DNA of 64,000 bases. Source: Streptomyces sp. SJL17-4 (GTDB lineage Bacteria; Actinomycetota; Actinomycetes; Streptomycetales; Streptomycetaceae). The stretch spans positions 4,437,501-4,501,500 of the forward strand of contig NZ_CP104578.1 in the NCBI RefSeq assembly GCF_036826855.1, given 5' to 3'. Below are positions 41,312-50,756 of the stretch, one piece after another; position 1 is the stretch's first letter, and each line of letters starts with the position of its first letter. A program made the translations under genes and the position numbers. The notes under the pieces are model-generated. The model was not told the origin of the DNA and did no database searches. It saw nothing but the letters and a program-made list of their open reading frames with translations.

Positions 41312-43120
41312 ATGCATCGGTACAGGTCCCACACCTGCGGCGAGCTCCGCGCCTCTGACGTCGGCACCGACGTCCGGCTGAGCGGCTGGCTGCACAATCG
41401 GCGCGACCTGGGCGGCATCCTCTTCATCGATCTGCGCGACCACTACGGCATCACGCAGCTCGTCGCCCGGCCCGGCACCGCCGCGGCCGAGGTCCTCGAC
41501 AAGCTGACGAAGGAGACCGTCGTCCGCGTCGACGGCAAGGTCGTCTCGCGTGGCGCGGACAACGTCAACCCGGAGCTCGCCACCGGCGAGATCGAGATCG
41601 AGGCCCTCACGGTCGAGGTCCTGGGCGCCGCGAAGCAGATCCCCTTCACCATCAACGCCGACGACGGCGTCAACGAGGAGCGGCGCCTGGAGTACCGCTT
41701 CCTCGACCTGCGCCGCGAGCGCATGCACCGCAACATCATGCTGCGCTCCGCCGTCATCGCCTCCATCCGCTCCAAGATGGTGGCCCTCGGCTTCAACGAG
41801 ATGGCGACCCCGATCCTCGCCGCGACCTCCCCCGAGGGCGCCCGCGACTTCGTCGTCCCGTCCCGTCTGAACCCGGGCAAGTTCTACGCGCTGCCGCAGG
41901 CGCCCCAGCAGTTCAAGCAGCTGCTGATGATCTCCGGCTTCGACCGGTACTTCCAGATCGCGCCCTGCTTCCGCGACGAGGACGCGCGCGCGGACCGTTC
42001 GCCGGGCGAGTTCTACCAGCTCGACGTCGAGATGAGCTTCGTCGAGCAGGAGGACGTCTTCCAGCCGATCGAGAAGCTCATGACGGAGCTCTTCGAGGAG
42101 TTCGGCGGCGGCCGCCACGTCACCTCGCCGTTCCCGCGGATCCCGTTCCGCGAGTCGATGCTGAAGTACGGCAACGACAAGCCCGACCTGCGTACCGCCC
42201 TCGAACTCGTCGACATCTCCGACGTCTTCGAGGCCTCGGAGTTCAAGGCCTTCGCGGGCAAGCACGTCCGCGCGCTCGCCGTCCCGAACACGGGCGACCA
42301 GCCGCGCAAGTTCTTCGACCAGCTCGGCGACTTCGCGGTCTCCCTGGGCGCGAAGGGCCTGGCGTGGGTCCGCGTCGGCGAGGGCAACGCCCTCACCGGC
42401 CCGATCGCCAAGTTCCTCACCGAGGAGAACATCAAGGTCCTCACCGAGCGTCTCGGTCTGGAGCCCGGCCACGCGATCTTCTTCGGCGCGGGCGAGTTCG
42501 ACGAGGTCTCCAAGATCATGGGCCCGGTCCGGGTCGAGGCCGCCAAGCGCGCCGGCCAGTTCGAGGAGAACGTCTTCCGCTTCGCGTGGATCGTCGACTT
42601 CCCGATGTACGAGAAGGACGAGGAGACCGGCAAGATCGACTTCTCGCACAACCCCTTCTCCATGCCGCAGGGCGGCCTTGAGGCCCTGGAGACCCAGGAC
42701 CCGCTGGACGTCCTCGGCTGGCAGTACGACATCGTCTGCAACGGCATCGAGCTCTCCTCGGGCGCGATCCGGAACCACGAGCCCGAGATCATGTTCAAGG
42801 CCTTCGAGATCGCGGGCTACTCGCGCGAGACGGTCGAGCACGAGTTCGCCGGCATGCTCCGCGCCTTCGAGTACGGCGCCCCGCCGCACGGCGGCATCGC
42901 CCCGGGCGTCGACCGCATCGTGATGCTCCTGGCCGACGAGCCGAACATCCGCGAGACCATCGCCTTCCCGCTGAACGGCAACGCCCAGGACCTCCTGATG
43001 GGCGCCCCGACGGAGCTGGACGAGTCCCGCCTGCGCGAGCTGAACATCCAGCTCCGCAAGCCGGTCGAGAAGAAGACCGTCGACATCGCGGAAGCGGTCC
43101 ACCCGGACGCGGCGCGGTAG
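41312..43120 (+). CDS. aspS: Aspartyl-tRNA synthetase
   Basis: 602 residues, class II synthetase of bacterial type. The N-terminal anticodon-binding OB fold (~1-110, [20 protein letters not shown]) precedes the catalytic core: motif 2 ICPCFRDEDxRADR-like ([20 protein letters not shown]), motif 3 [20 protein letters not shown], and the inserted GAD domain (~285-410). It charges tRNA-Asp. Family length is normal. The ATG start gives [19 protein letters not shown] hairpin ends the unit 27 bp downstream. The 171-bp upstream gap to the divergent phosphatase shows no T-box. Confidence 0.98.
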   Translation: MHRYRSHTCGELRASDVGTDVRLSGWLHNRRDLGGILFIDLRDHYGITQLVARPGTAAAEVLDKLTKETVVRVDGKVVSRGADNVNPELATGEIEIEALTVEVLGAAKQIPFTINADDGVNEERRLEYRFLDLRRERMHRNIMLRSAVIASIRSKMVALGFNEMATPILAATSPEGARDFVVPSRLNPGKFYALPQAPQQFKQLLMISGFDRYFQIAPCFRDEDARADRSPGEFYQLDVEMSFVEQEDVFQPIEKLMTELFEEFGGGRHVTSPFPRIPFRESMLKYGNDKPDLRTALELVDISDVFEASEFKAFAGKHVRALAVPNTGDQPRKFFDQLGDFAVSLGAKGLAWVRVGEGNALTGPIAKFLTEENIKVLTERLGLEPGHAIFFGAGEFDEVSKIMGPVRVEAAKRAGQFEENVFRFAWIVDFPMYEKDEETGKIDFSHNPFSMPQGGLEALETQDPLDVLGWQYDIVCNGIELSSGAIRNHEPEIMFKAFEIAGYSRETVEHEFAGMLRAFEYGAPPHGGIAPGVDRIVMLLADEPNIRETIAFPLNGNAQDLLMGAPTELDESRLRELNIQLRKPVEKKTVDIAEAVHPDAAR

Positions 43121-43147
43121 TCGTCACGCGATCTGCACGCGATCTGA

Positions 43148-43182
43148 AAGGGCCCGGAATCCACTCGGATTCCGGGCCTTTC
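43148..43182. terminator. Terminator hairpin between aspS and the immunity gene
   Basis: GGCCCGGAATCC (43151-43162) pairs with GGATTCCGGGCC (43167-43178) around ACTC, with flanking AAAG/CTTT extending the stem. It serves aspS and the convergent RHS operon. Confidence 0.9.
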
Positions 43183-43219
43183 GCTTGTCCGACGCGACCA
43201 AGCGGTCCGTTGGCACTTT

Positions 43220-43663
43220 TCACCGCAGGTGCTGGACGACGATCCAGTAGTCGTCATCCTCTTCGGTCACGGCGCATACCGATTTGCCGTTCAGTGACAT
43301 GGAAACAAAATTCAGCACCTCGCCACGGTTCACGAGCCGTGCTGACAGCTCTGCCCCGGGCGACCACTTCACCAGAGCCCATCCGAATGCCTGCGACCCG
43401 GTTCCGGAAATGCTCAGCAGGAAGGAATTGTCGGCGCTGAAAAGGTCATTCTCCAAAGCGTGGACGTGCCAGTAGCGGTCCACCTCCCGCAGGGCTTGAG
43501 GATGACTCAAGGGGATTTTGGCTACGGGTTCGACCTCCCAATTGATGACGCTCTGCCAGGCCTCCTGTGTAGAGGGGACATCATCGGGTGTCGGGTCGTC
43601 GGAAACTGTCAGGCCCGTAGCGGAGATACGGGCCAACCAGGCGTGTCTCGTCGGCTCAGCCAT
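43220..43663 (-). CDS. Putative immunity protein for the RHS toxin
   Basis: 147 residues from the ATG at 43663. The protein is acidic, without signal peptide, Trp-rich near the end (AFGWALVKWSPG, EEDDDYWIVVQHL). No family recognised. It starts 11 bp past the stop of the RHS toxin gene on the same strand, the standard place for the cognate immunity gene. Its DNA has a lower GC content (roughly 58% over lines I counted, against about 72% in neighbours), as does the toxin tip. The immunity role is inferred from position. Confidence 0.75.
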   Translation of the reverse strand: MAEPTRHAWLARISATGLTVSDDPTPDDVPSTQEAWQSVINWEVEPVAKIPLSHPQALREVDRYWHVHALENDLFSADNSFLLSISGTGSQAFGWALVKWSPGAELSARLVNRGEVLNFVSMSLNGKSVCAVTEEDDDYWIVVQHLR

Positions 43664-43674
43664 GCGCGCGAGTC

Positions 43675-46600
43675 CTATTCGTTGTAGAACAGATGGTGAT
43701 CTCCTCCTGATTTGTTGATCTTTGCATATCGCTCCATCTTTCTGTAGTTCGAATTGTCCCACCCGAAGTTCACGAAGGTGCGACTGTCGTCGTCCTTGGG
43801 CTTGCCCGCATGGAAGTGGGGCCCTGCCGGGTCGTGTGTGTGTTCTACTACAACGCGAGACCCTTGAGGGGTCTCATACTGCCGAAAACTGCCCCAGTGT
43901 GATGGCTCAGATGAATATACGTATCCCGGACTGTGCTTTCTCGTGATGTCCGGACCAACGTCCCATTCGGTCCAGAATTCGGCCTCTCCGGGTTTGATGC
44001 CCGCCAGTTCGTAGGCGGCTTTTCTAGCCTCCTCGCGAGTCTCGAACGGGTTGGAATGCTCGCCCTTGGGTGGGCATGGCCCCAGCCCCAGAGGGTCGCT
44101 CCACGTGTGCGGATTGCCGACGTACGTCGTCGGGTTCGGGGCGGGGGCGAGCCCGAGAGGGTCTTGGCTGAGATAGCGCGCCGATTCCGGGTCGTAGTAG
44201 CGGAAGTGGTTGTAGTGAAGGCCCGATTCCGGGTCGAAGTACTGACCCGGAAAGCGGAGCGGGGTGTAGGCCGTGGCGTCGCGGGTCCACGTGGTGGTGC
44301 CCCAGAGCGTGGAGCGCGTGCGCCAGGCCACGTCACCCGACTCGTCGACGAGTTCTGTCGGCGTACCGATCAGATCAGTGACGATGGCGAAGAAGCGTCT
44401 GTCGTCCGTGTCTGTGCGGTGTTCCGTCTGCGCCAGGGGCCGCAGGCCCGCATGGTCCCAGGTGAGGGTGACGTTCTCGGTGCTCTGCTCGCAGAGAGTC
44501 GTGCCGTCCCAGGTGTAGTGGACCGTCTCGAGAGGGGATTGCTTGGATATTCGGCGGCCCAGCGGGTCGTACGCGTAGCGCCAGACCGTCCCGTCGGGAG
44601 TCGTCACCGCGGTGAGTCGGTCCTCCGCGTCCCACTCGTAGCGCCAGGTGTCGGGCTTTCGGGAGAGACGCGTCTTCTGGCGCAGGACGATCCTGCCCTG
44701 GCCGTCGTGTTCGTAGCGGACGCCACCCGCGCTGACGATCCGAGTGCCCTGGTAGGCACGCGCACCTGTTGCGGATTGCGACGGGTGGGTAGCCGGCCAG
44801 GACGCTTCCGTCTGGTTTCCTGCCTCGTCGTAGGCGTAGTGCTCCGTCCACCCGCGTGCGTGGACGGCCGTGACCCGGCCTGCCGCGTCCAGATCGAAGT
44901 GACGGGCACCGGAGAGCGCGTCTGTGATGCCGACCAGCCCGCCGTCCGCGCGATAGGTGTACGCCCGGTGTTGGAGGCGGCGACCCGAATCGCCGGTGAC
45001 CTCCTGAGCGGTCAGGCGGCCCATCGCGTCGAACGACGATTCCAGGACGGCGAAATCGGCGATGCGGCGAGTGGTTTCCCGGCCGAGGCCATCGTGGGTG
45101 AAGGCCAGTGTCCGGCCCGACGACGTCAGCTCCGTACGGCGGCTCGCCGCGTCGTACGACCATGTGCTCGTCGAACCGCCTGGCGTCGTTCGTCCCGTAC
45201 GCCGGCCCACGCCATCGTGCGAGAACGAGAGCGTCCGGCCGTTGACGGTCTCAGAGACGAGGCGGCCGTAGCGATCCCGGAGACGGGTGAGCGTCGCGTC
45301 GGGGCCGCTCGCTGCCGCCAGCTCGTCGAAGACGTCGTACTCGTAGGTGGTAACCGCGCCTTCCGCGTCCCTGCGGACGATCCGACCGAGGGCATTGCGC
45401 TCGAACCGGATCCTCTGGCCGAGAGCGTTCGCCCCCGACACCAGACGGCCCGCCGTGTCGTAGCCGTAGCTCAGTGTGCGGTCGTCGAAGTCCGTCTCGG
45501 TGAGCAGCCTGCCCGCCTGGTCATAGGCGTAGTCCCACGTCAGGCCCTGCGGGTTAGTCACCCGCTTCAGTCGCAGGTTGGTGTCGTGGGCGAACTCGTA
45601 CCTGACACCGTCCGGGCCCGTGCGGGACGTCATCAGGTCGAAGTCGGTGTACGTGAAGTGGGTCGTGGCACCCATGGCGTCCGTGTGGCTGAGGCAGTTT
45701 CCCTCGCCGTCGTACGTCCAGGACTCCGTCGTGCCGTCGGGTGCGGTGCGCCGAGACGGCCTGCCCTCGACCGTCCACTCCATCCGGGTCTCCGCGCCGA
45801 GAGCGTCGGTGATCCGGACCGTGCGGCCGAAGGCGTCGTGCGCGTAGCGGGTGGTGGCGCCCAGGGGATCCGTGATTTCGACCGGCAGTCCCCGGCCGTC
45901 CAGGACCAGGTGAGTGGTGGCGCCGAGCGAGTCCGTCACCGACGTGAGCCGGCCCGAGTCGTCGTACGCGAACTCCGTGCGGGCGCCCGACGGGTCCGTC
46001 ACCGACGTGCGGTTGCCCCGCTCGTCGAAGGTCTGCCGCGTGACATTGCCGTCGGTGCCGGTGATGCGTATCGGGAATCCGTCGGCGTTGTACTCGACCC
46101 GCGCCTGTCGGCCGTCCGGACGCTCCAGGAGCGTCAGGCGGCCCTGCTCGTCGTAGCTGAAGGAGCTGACGTGCCCCAGCGGGTCCGTCCGGGACAGCAG
46201 TCTGTTGCGGCGGTCGTACGCGAAGCGCGTGACCGCGCCCAGCGGGTCGATCTCCGCGACGACCTGAGCGAGGTCGTTGATCGCGTGCCGCTTGGTGTGG
46301 CCCAGTCCGTCGGTGAGAGAGGTCGTCCGGAGGCCTGTCGCGGGGTCGACGTCGTCCCAGGTGAAGCTGGTTTCGAGGTGTCCGTTCGTGCCCGACTGGT
46401 AGGTGCAGCGGTCCTGTTCGTCGTAGACGTAGTCGAAGCGGCTGCCGTTGGTGTCGGTCCACGAGGTGATGCGGCCGTGTTCGTCGCAGCCGAAGCGCAG
46501 CGGGCGTCCGGAGGAGTTCGTTACCTCGGTCAGGTGGCCGTCCGTGTAGCCGTACCGCAGGATCTCCTGGTCGGAGCCGTCCGCCGCCGCTCCCGCGAGG

Positions 46601-48339
46601 TGCAGGGCGGTGACCCGGCCCTCGCTCGTCGTGAGCTTCAGGTGGTAGCCGCCGTGGTGGACGATCGCCGTCGGGGCACCCGACTCGTCGTGCTCGAAGC
46701 CGATCCAGCGGCCGTTGCGGTCGTCGATCTGGGCCAGGAGCGCGAGTTCGTCGCCGTGGTCGGTGAAGTGCCGGACCGTGCCGCTGTCCGGGTCCGTGAC
46801 GGTGTAGCCGTCCCCGACCCGGTCCAGCGGCCACTGCCTGCCGTGCGTGGGCAGGACCGGGACGCCGGGTGCCGGGTGCGGGTACGCGAGCAGGCTGCCC
46901 TCGTCACAGCTGAAGACCACGCCCTCCGAGTCGATCTCAAGACGTTGGTCCACCGTCGACGACCACGTCGGGCCGAACCAGCGTCCCGAGCGGCGCGAGG
47001 AGTCGAAGGTCCGCCGGAAGACGAGGGGAAGCGAACCGGGCAGGGCGATGTCGTTCTGCGGCAGCAGAACCCGGCCCGAGGCGATGTCCACGGGGTCGCG
47101 GTCGCACTTCGTCTCCTTGCCCTGCTTGCAGGTGGTCGGCGGGTCCTTCTCGTGGTCCCCACGGCTGCTGCCCGGCCCGTCCCCGACCGCCTTCCTCGTG
47201 TCCGGCACGTGCGTGGTCGCGTCCTTCAGGCCGGCGCGCAGGCCTCCCCGGATCACGCCCGCGCCCTTCGTCCCGAGCAGCTCCGGTGCCAGTCGGCCGA
47301 GGAACTCCGACGGGTCGCCCTTCGCAGCCTCCCAGGCGTTCTTCAGTGCCCGGTCCGGGTTGGCCGCCGTGGACACCAGGCCCGCGAGCGTCATGTTGAC
47401 GCCCTTGTAGTACTCCGCCGGGTGGGTCAGGTTGTACGGGTCCACCGGGTTGACCGAGCGGACGAAGTTGAGGAGGCCGGCCGTGCCCTTGACGACTCCG
47501 CCGCCGAAGTGGGCCAGTTCGATGCCCTGGCCCAGGGCGTAGTCCATCAGCTCCTGCTTGGCCCGCTCGCGGCCCGTCGGCTCCTTCGGCGCGTGCGCGA
47601 GGGCGGCACCGACCGCTGCCTTCGCGGTGTCCCCGGCCTCGTTCCGTGCCTTCCGCGCGTCGTTGAGGATCTCCTTTGCCCGCTGCCGCTTGGCCTTGCC
47701 GGGGTCGGAGAAGGGCCCGGGGTCCGGGAGCGGACTGTCGCCGGTGCGGGCCGCGTTGTAGGCGTCGACCTTCTTGTTGTACGTGTCGACCGCCGCCTTG
47801 GAGTCCCCGTCGCCCTCCTTGTACAGCGCGATCGCCTCACGCGCCTTGCCCTGCGCGCTCACGACCGCCTGGGAGTACGTCTCCAGTGCCTTGGCCGCGT
47901 TCTCCATCGCGTCCGCCGCGCGCAGCCAGTCGGTCGGCAGGGTCTGGAACCTCTCCCGGAACGCGTCGGCCGCCTCGCCCTTCCAGTGGCCGGCGTCGAG
48001 CTTCCTCATCCCGCCGCCGACCAGGTCGAACGCCCGCTGGAAGTCCCGGAGGTTCTTCACCGCCTCGGCGATCTTCTCGGGCTTGCCGTGGATCAGCTCG
48101 TTCGCTTCCTCGGTCTGCCCGAGCTGCTGCTCCCCGACCTGCGCGCCCAGGGAGGACGCGGTCTCGTCGCCCCAGTCCTCGACCTTGTCCGCGATCTCAT
48201 GCGCACCGATCTTCTCCAGGCCCTGGCCGACCTTGTCGGTGGCGTGGTCGATGCCCTCGCCGAGCAGCTCCTTGCCCTTGTCGATGCCGTCACCGATCTT
48301 GTCGATGCCCTTGTCGAGGAGACCTCCGAAGTCCACCAT
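43675..48339 (-). CDS. RHS/YD-repeat polymorphic toxin with T7SS-type N-terminus and C-terminal nuclease-like tip
   Basis: 1554 residues from the ATG at 48339 (GGGGAG 8 nt upstream). Residues ~1-200 are helical and WXG-like (LVGGGMRKLDAGHWKGEAAD), an export domain for type VII secretion. A DUF6531 block begins near 420 (CDRDPVDIASGRVLLPQND), followed by many YD repeats (~520-1370) that build the RHS cocoon. The core ends with RYLSQDPLGLAPAPNPTTYV and WSDPLGL. The last 135 residues (coded by ~43678-44082) are the toxin: VVVEHTHDPAGPHFHAGKP and a final GGDHHLFYNE suggest a His-based, HNH-like nuclease. This tip and the next gene have clearly lower GC, pointing to tip exchange. Confidence 0.93.
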   Translation of the reverse strand: MVDFGGLLDKGIDKIGDGIDKGKELLGEGIDHATDKVGQGLEKIGAHEIADKVEDWGDETASSLGAQVGEQQLGQTEEANELIHGKPEKIAEAVKNLRDFQRAFDLVGGGMRKLDAGHWKGEAADAFRERFQTLPTDWLRAADAMENAAKALETYSQAVVSAQGKAREAIALYKEGDGDSKAAVDTYNKKVDAYNAARTGDSPLPDPGPFSDPGKAKRQRAKEILNDARKARNEAGDTAKAAVGAALAHAPKEPTGRERAKQELMDYALGQGIELAHFGGGVVKGTAGLLNFVRSVNPVDPYNLTHPAEYYKGVNMTLAGLVSTAANPDRALKNAWEAAKGDPSEFLGRLAPELLGTKGAGVIRGGLRAGLKDATTHVPDTRKAVGDGPGSSRGDHEKDPPTTCKQGKETKCDRDPVDIASGRVLLPQNDIALPGSLPLVFRRTFDSSRRSGRWFGPTWSSTVDQRLEIDSEGVVFSCDEGSLLAYPHPAPGVPVLPTHGRQWPLDRVGDGYTVTDPDSGTVRHFTDHGDELALLAQIDDRNGRWIGFEHDESGAPTAIVHHGGYHLKLTTSEGRVTALHLAGAAADGSDQEILRYGYTDGHLTEVTNSSGRPLRFGCDEHGRITSWTDTNGSRFDYVYDEQDRCTYQSGTNGHLETSFTWDDVDPATGLRTTSLTDGLGHTKRHAINDLAQVVAEIDPLGAVTRFAYDRRNRLLSRTDPLGHVSSFSYDEQGRLTLLERPDGRQARVEYNADGFPIRITGTDGNVTRQTFDERGNRTSVTDPSGARTEFAYDDSGRLTSVTDSLGATTHLVLDGRGLPVEITDPLGATTRYAHDAFGRTVRITDALGAETRMEWTVEGRPSRRTAPDGTTESWTYDGEGNCLSHTDAMGATTHFTYTDFDLMTSRTGPDGVRYEFAHDTNLRLKRVTNPQGLTWDYAYDQAGRLLTETDFDDRTLSYGYDTAGRLVSGANALGQRIRFERNALGRIVRRDAEGAVTTYEYDVFDELAAASGPDATLTRLRDRYGRLVSETVNGRTLSFSHDGVGRRTGRTTPGGSTSTWSYDAASRRTELTSSGRTLAFTHDGLGRETTRRIADFAVLESSFDAMGRLTAQEVTGDSGRRLQHRAYTYRADGGLVGITDALSGARHFDLDAAGRVTAVHARGWTEHYAYDEAGNQTEASWPATHPSQSATGARAYQGTRIVSAGGVRYEHDGQGRIVLRQKTRLSRKPDTWRYEWDAEDRLTAVTTPDGTVWRYAYDPLGRRISKQSPLETVHYTWDGTTLCEQSTENVTLTWDHAGLRPLAQTEHRTDTDDRRFFAIVTDLIGTPTELVDESGDVAWRTRSTLWGTTTWTRDATAYTPLRFPGQYFDPESGLHYNHFRYYDPESARYLSQDPLGLAPAPNPTTYVGNPHTWSDPLGLGPCPPKGEHSNPFETREEARKAAYELAGIKPGEAEFWTEWDVGPDITRKHSPGYVYSSEPSHWGSFRQYETPQGSRVVVEHTHDPAGPHFHAGKPKDDDSRTFVNFGWDNSNYRKMERYAKINKSGGDHHLFYNE

Positions 48340-48989
48340 CAGCGGTTCTCCCCCCAACGCGGCTGCTCGGCCTGGTCGACGGTCGCCTGGTCGGGATCAA
48401 GCAGGTCCTTGAGTCTCCGGTCCGCTCCGTCCCGCGTCGTCGGATCGATCACACCCGAGCGCTCCAGCCCGTCGAGCATCGAGTCCTCGACGTCGTACGC
48501 GGTGTTCTTCCAGGTCTGCTTGACCTCTTGGTGCGCGCCCTCGAACGACTCCGGGCTCCAGTCGGCGTCGTCCCACATGTGCTGGTCGCGGACGGTGTCC
48601 CAGCTCATCTTCTTGACGTCGTCCTCGGAGAGGTGCGGGTTTCCGTTGAGGGAGTTCACGCCGATCTTGATCGAGTCCTTGATGTACTGCTCCTGCTCCG
48701 CGAACGAGCCCGCCGACAGGCCGACCGCCTGCGCGAAACCGTTTCCCCGCTGGGTCAGCGCACGTATGCCCCACTCCCACCGGTTGCAGAACGTCTCGAA
48801 CTCCGACGTCAGGCCGCCGTGCCCCAACTCAAGGCCGGACAGGGCGAGATCGGAGAATCCCCGGCCCGTCGACGCCTCTCCGATCATGCCGAGCTCCTTC
48901 AGCTCGGCATGCGCCAGGTCGATGCCCTTCGCTATCTCCGCAAGCGCCGCCGCCGGCGCCGCGAGATCAGGCTGATTCCCGCCGCTCAT
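48339..48989 (-). CDS. WXG-type helical partner protein of the RHS toxin
   Basis: 216 residues from the ATG at 48989, overlapping the upstream gene by ATGA and the RHS start by one base. Wholly helical; starts with an Ala-rich helix (LAAPAAALAEIAKGIDLAHA) and has WEWGIRALTQRGNGFAQAV, with a W-x-G-like turn at WEWG. The C-terminal half is acidic and Trp-containing (DADWSPESFEGAHQEVKQTW). Probably a secretion partner or chaperone for the toxin (inference from tight gene overlap). Confidence 0.8.
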   Translation of the reverse strand: MSGGNQPDLAAPAAALAEIAKGIDLAHAELKELGMIGEASTGRGFSDLALSGLELGHGGLTSEFETFCNRWEWGIRALTQRGNGFAQAVGLSAGSFAEQEQYIKDSIKIGVNSLNGNPHLSEDDVKKMSWDTVRDQHMWDDADWSPESFEGAHQEVKQTWKNTAYDVEDSMLDGLERSGVIDPTTRDGADRRLKDLLDPDQATVDQAEQPRWGENR

Positions 48990-49549
48990 CGTGTCCCCGT
49001 CCCCATCCCCGTCCCCGTGAACTCCGCAGTTCCCCCGAGATCCACCGCCACCTCGTCCGGGACGATCCCCGCCACCGGCGGAAACACCATCCCGTCCGCG
49101 CTGCCCGCGTCCAGCGCGACCCCGCCCGGGCCCGGCAGCATCGGCACCATCACGTCGAGCAGCCGCGCGCCCAGAATCGTCCGGTACGTCCATTCGCGAC
49201 CGGCGTCTCCCCGGGCCACCGCGAACCGCGCCAGCGCCTCCTCGTCCGAGAAGGCGCAGATCCACCGGACCCCGTTGAAGTCCGCCGTCCACAGACTTCC
49301 GTGGTCGTCGAACGGCACCAGCACGGCCGTACGCCGAAATTCACCGAGCAATCGCGCAAACTCCCGCCGCGCCACCGCCGCCTCGTCCGCAGGGCTTGCA
49401 TTCGGGGTAGTCCGCGCGTGCGCGGTCGCCGGATTCGGTTCCGGTTCCGGCTCCGGCTCCGGCCGCACCAATGGAGCTGGCTCCTCTGCCAACTCGGCCA
49501 GCCGCGCAAATTGTTGAGGCTTCGGTGTTTCGTCCCCGTTCCGACTCAC
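48986..49549 (-). CDS. SseB-like protein heading the RHS operon
   Basis: 187 residues from the GTG at 49549; no strong ribosome site. A Pro/Glu-rich N-terminal tail (RPEPEPEPEPNPAT) leads to an SseB-type domain: ARREFARLLGEFRRTAVLVP, WICAFSDEEALARFAVAR, LLDVMVPMLPGPGGVALDAG. SseB proteins recur beside WXG and toxin genes in actinobacteria. Overlaps the next gene by ATGA, so the operon is 49549 (SseB), 48989 (helical partner), 48339 (toxin), 43663 (immunity). Confidence 0.82.
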   Translation of the reverse strand: MSRNGDETPKPQQFARLAELAEEPAPLVRPEPEPEPEPNPATAHARTTPNASPADEAAVARREFARLLGEFRRTAVLVPFDDHGSLWTADFNGVRWICAFSDEEALARFAVARGDAGREWTYRTILGARLLDVMVPMLPGPGGVALDAGSADGMVFPPVAGIVPDEVAVDLGGTAEFTGTGMGTGTR

Positions 49550-49605
49550 TCACGCATGTTGCCACGCGGCCATTCGCACGAGCAACGAACAAGCGCCCGA
49601 TTTCG

Positions 49606-50466
49606 TCACGTCGTGGGCGTGCATGCTTCGCACGTTCCGGGTTCGGGGGCGCGGTAGGCGCGGTCGCAGGTGTCGCAGTTCTGGAGGGGGTGTCGGACGG
49701 GCGGGGTGTCTCCCGGGGTGCGGAAGGGCGGGAGGGGCGGGAGTTGGGCGTTCAGGCGGTGGGCCAGGAGGGCGGCCGGGCGGCTCAGGGGTTCCGCCGG
49801 GAGACCGAAGGTCAGGACGCGGCGTACGTCGGCGGGGGTGAGCTCGCGCTCCAGCCAGGCCGCGACGCCCGGGGCGAGGTGCTCCACGTCCGTGGCCGAG
49901 AGGTGCAGGCGCGCGTCCTCGCGGCGGAGGCCGGAGAGGACGCCGAGAGCGGTGACGAGGAGGTCGGGCGCCGGGTACGCGGGCTGCGGCACGGCGGGCA
50001 GCGCGCGGCGCTTCGGCTCCGCCGTCCGGCGAGTGGGCGGCTTGGGCTTGGGCGCCTCCGCCGACTCCTCCTCCTCGTCGCCCCTCCGGCCCGGGTGGTT
50101 GCAGGAGACCGTACGGGTCACCATCCGGCCGTCCTCCGTGCGCTCACGAATCCGGCGCACGTAGCCGTGCACCTCAAGCTCGCGCAGGCCGCCGGCGATC
50201 CGCGTCCTGCCCTCGGGGAAGCGCTGCGAGAGGGTCTTGATGTCGACCGGGGAGCCGGCGGGCAGCGACTGGATGTGCGCGGAGAGACCGATCGCGACGA
50301 GCGACAGCGCGGCGTGCTGCGTGAGGTGGTTGCCGACCACGGTGAAGCGGGTGGTGTGCCGGACGTTGTCGTGAATCACACCGCCGCAAGAACGCCGAGG
50401 GGTGGGGTTCTTCGCGCCCTTACGGGACGCGGTGGAGGGCTGCGCGCTAGTGTGCTGGGTACCCAT
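49606..50466 (-). CDS. Winged-helix DNA-binding protein with C-terminal zinc ribbon
   Basis: 286 residues. After a basic N-terminal stretch (SRKGAKNPTPRRSCGG), residues ~35-120 form a winged helix (TRFTVVGNHLTQHAALSLVA, KTLSQRFPEGRTRIAGGLRE, LEVHGYVRRIRERTEDGRMV). A charged Glu/Pro/Lys linker follows, then a second helical part (~170-240). The last 30 residues hold two Cys pairs, CDTC and CEAC, a likely zinc ribbon. Proteins like this are widespread in Streptomyces as helix-turn-helix proteins of unknown target. AGGAG lies 8 nt before the ATG. Confidence 0.85.
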   Translation of the reverse strand: MGTQHTSAQPSTASRKGAKNPTPRRSCGGVIHDNVRHTTRFTVVGNHLTQHAALSLVAIGLSAHIQSLPAGSPVDIKTLSQRFPEGRTRIAGGLRELEVHGYVRRIRERTEDGRMVTRTVSCNHPGRRGDEEEESAEAPKPKPPTRRTAEPKRRALPAVPQPAYPAPDLLVTALGVLSGLRREDARLHLSATDVEHLAPGVAAWLERELTPADVRRVLTFGLPAEPLSRPAALLAHRLNAQLPPLPPFRTPGDTPPVRHPLQNCDTCDRAYRAPEPGTCEACTPTT

Positions 50467-50756
50467 GGGGAAGCTCCTACTTCCTTGTGGTCAGGCCCTC
50501 GCCTTGGGATTGCCCTCCCTGCGGGGGCCGACCTATGTCCGGTGGCATATGCCGATCGGGCTGAGCGTATTGCAGGCAACCCCTCTCGAATCCAGCCGAG
50601 TTGGTGTCATTCACCCGCATGAGTGAGTGCGTGCCGGTGGGGCGGGAGGGGTGGGGTTTGGTGAGGGTTCTTTCTCTCTCGTCGTTTCTTGGAAGGACCG
50701 CCCGCCCCACCGGATCCCGGGTTCCCGGGTTTCGGTGCGTGCGTCGTTTTCGCAGG
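50467..50756. promoter_or_regulatory. 290-bp gene-free region with a long-range 13-bp inverted repeat
   Basis: It lies between the winged-helix gene (start at 50466) and the stop of the anti-sigma-type gene (50757). CCGGTGGGGCGGG (50634-50646) and CCCGCCCCACCGG (50701-50713) are perfect inverted arms with a 54-nt pyrimidine/purine-biased loop (TTTCTCTCTCGTCG). It may act as a terminator for the ATPase gene or as a structured leader for the winged-helix gene. No clear promoter boxes. Confidence 0.5.

Noticed and set aside
43933..48975. A plus-strand open frame of 1680 codons antisense to the RHS toxin gene
   Set aside because: It is a by-product of strong GC bias in codon positions of the real gene: its translation is Arg/Val/Gly-rich with no domain, and the minus strand encodes a full RHS protein.
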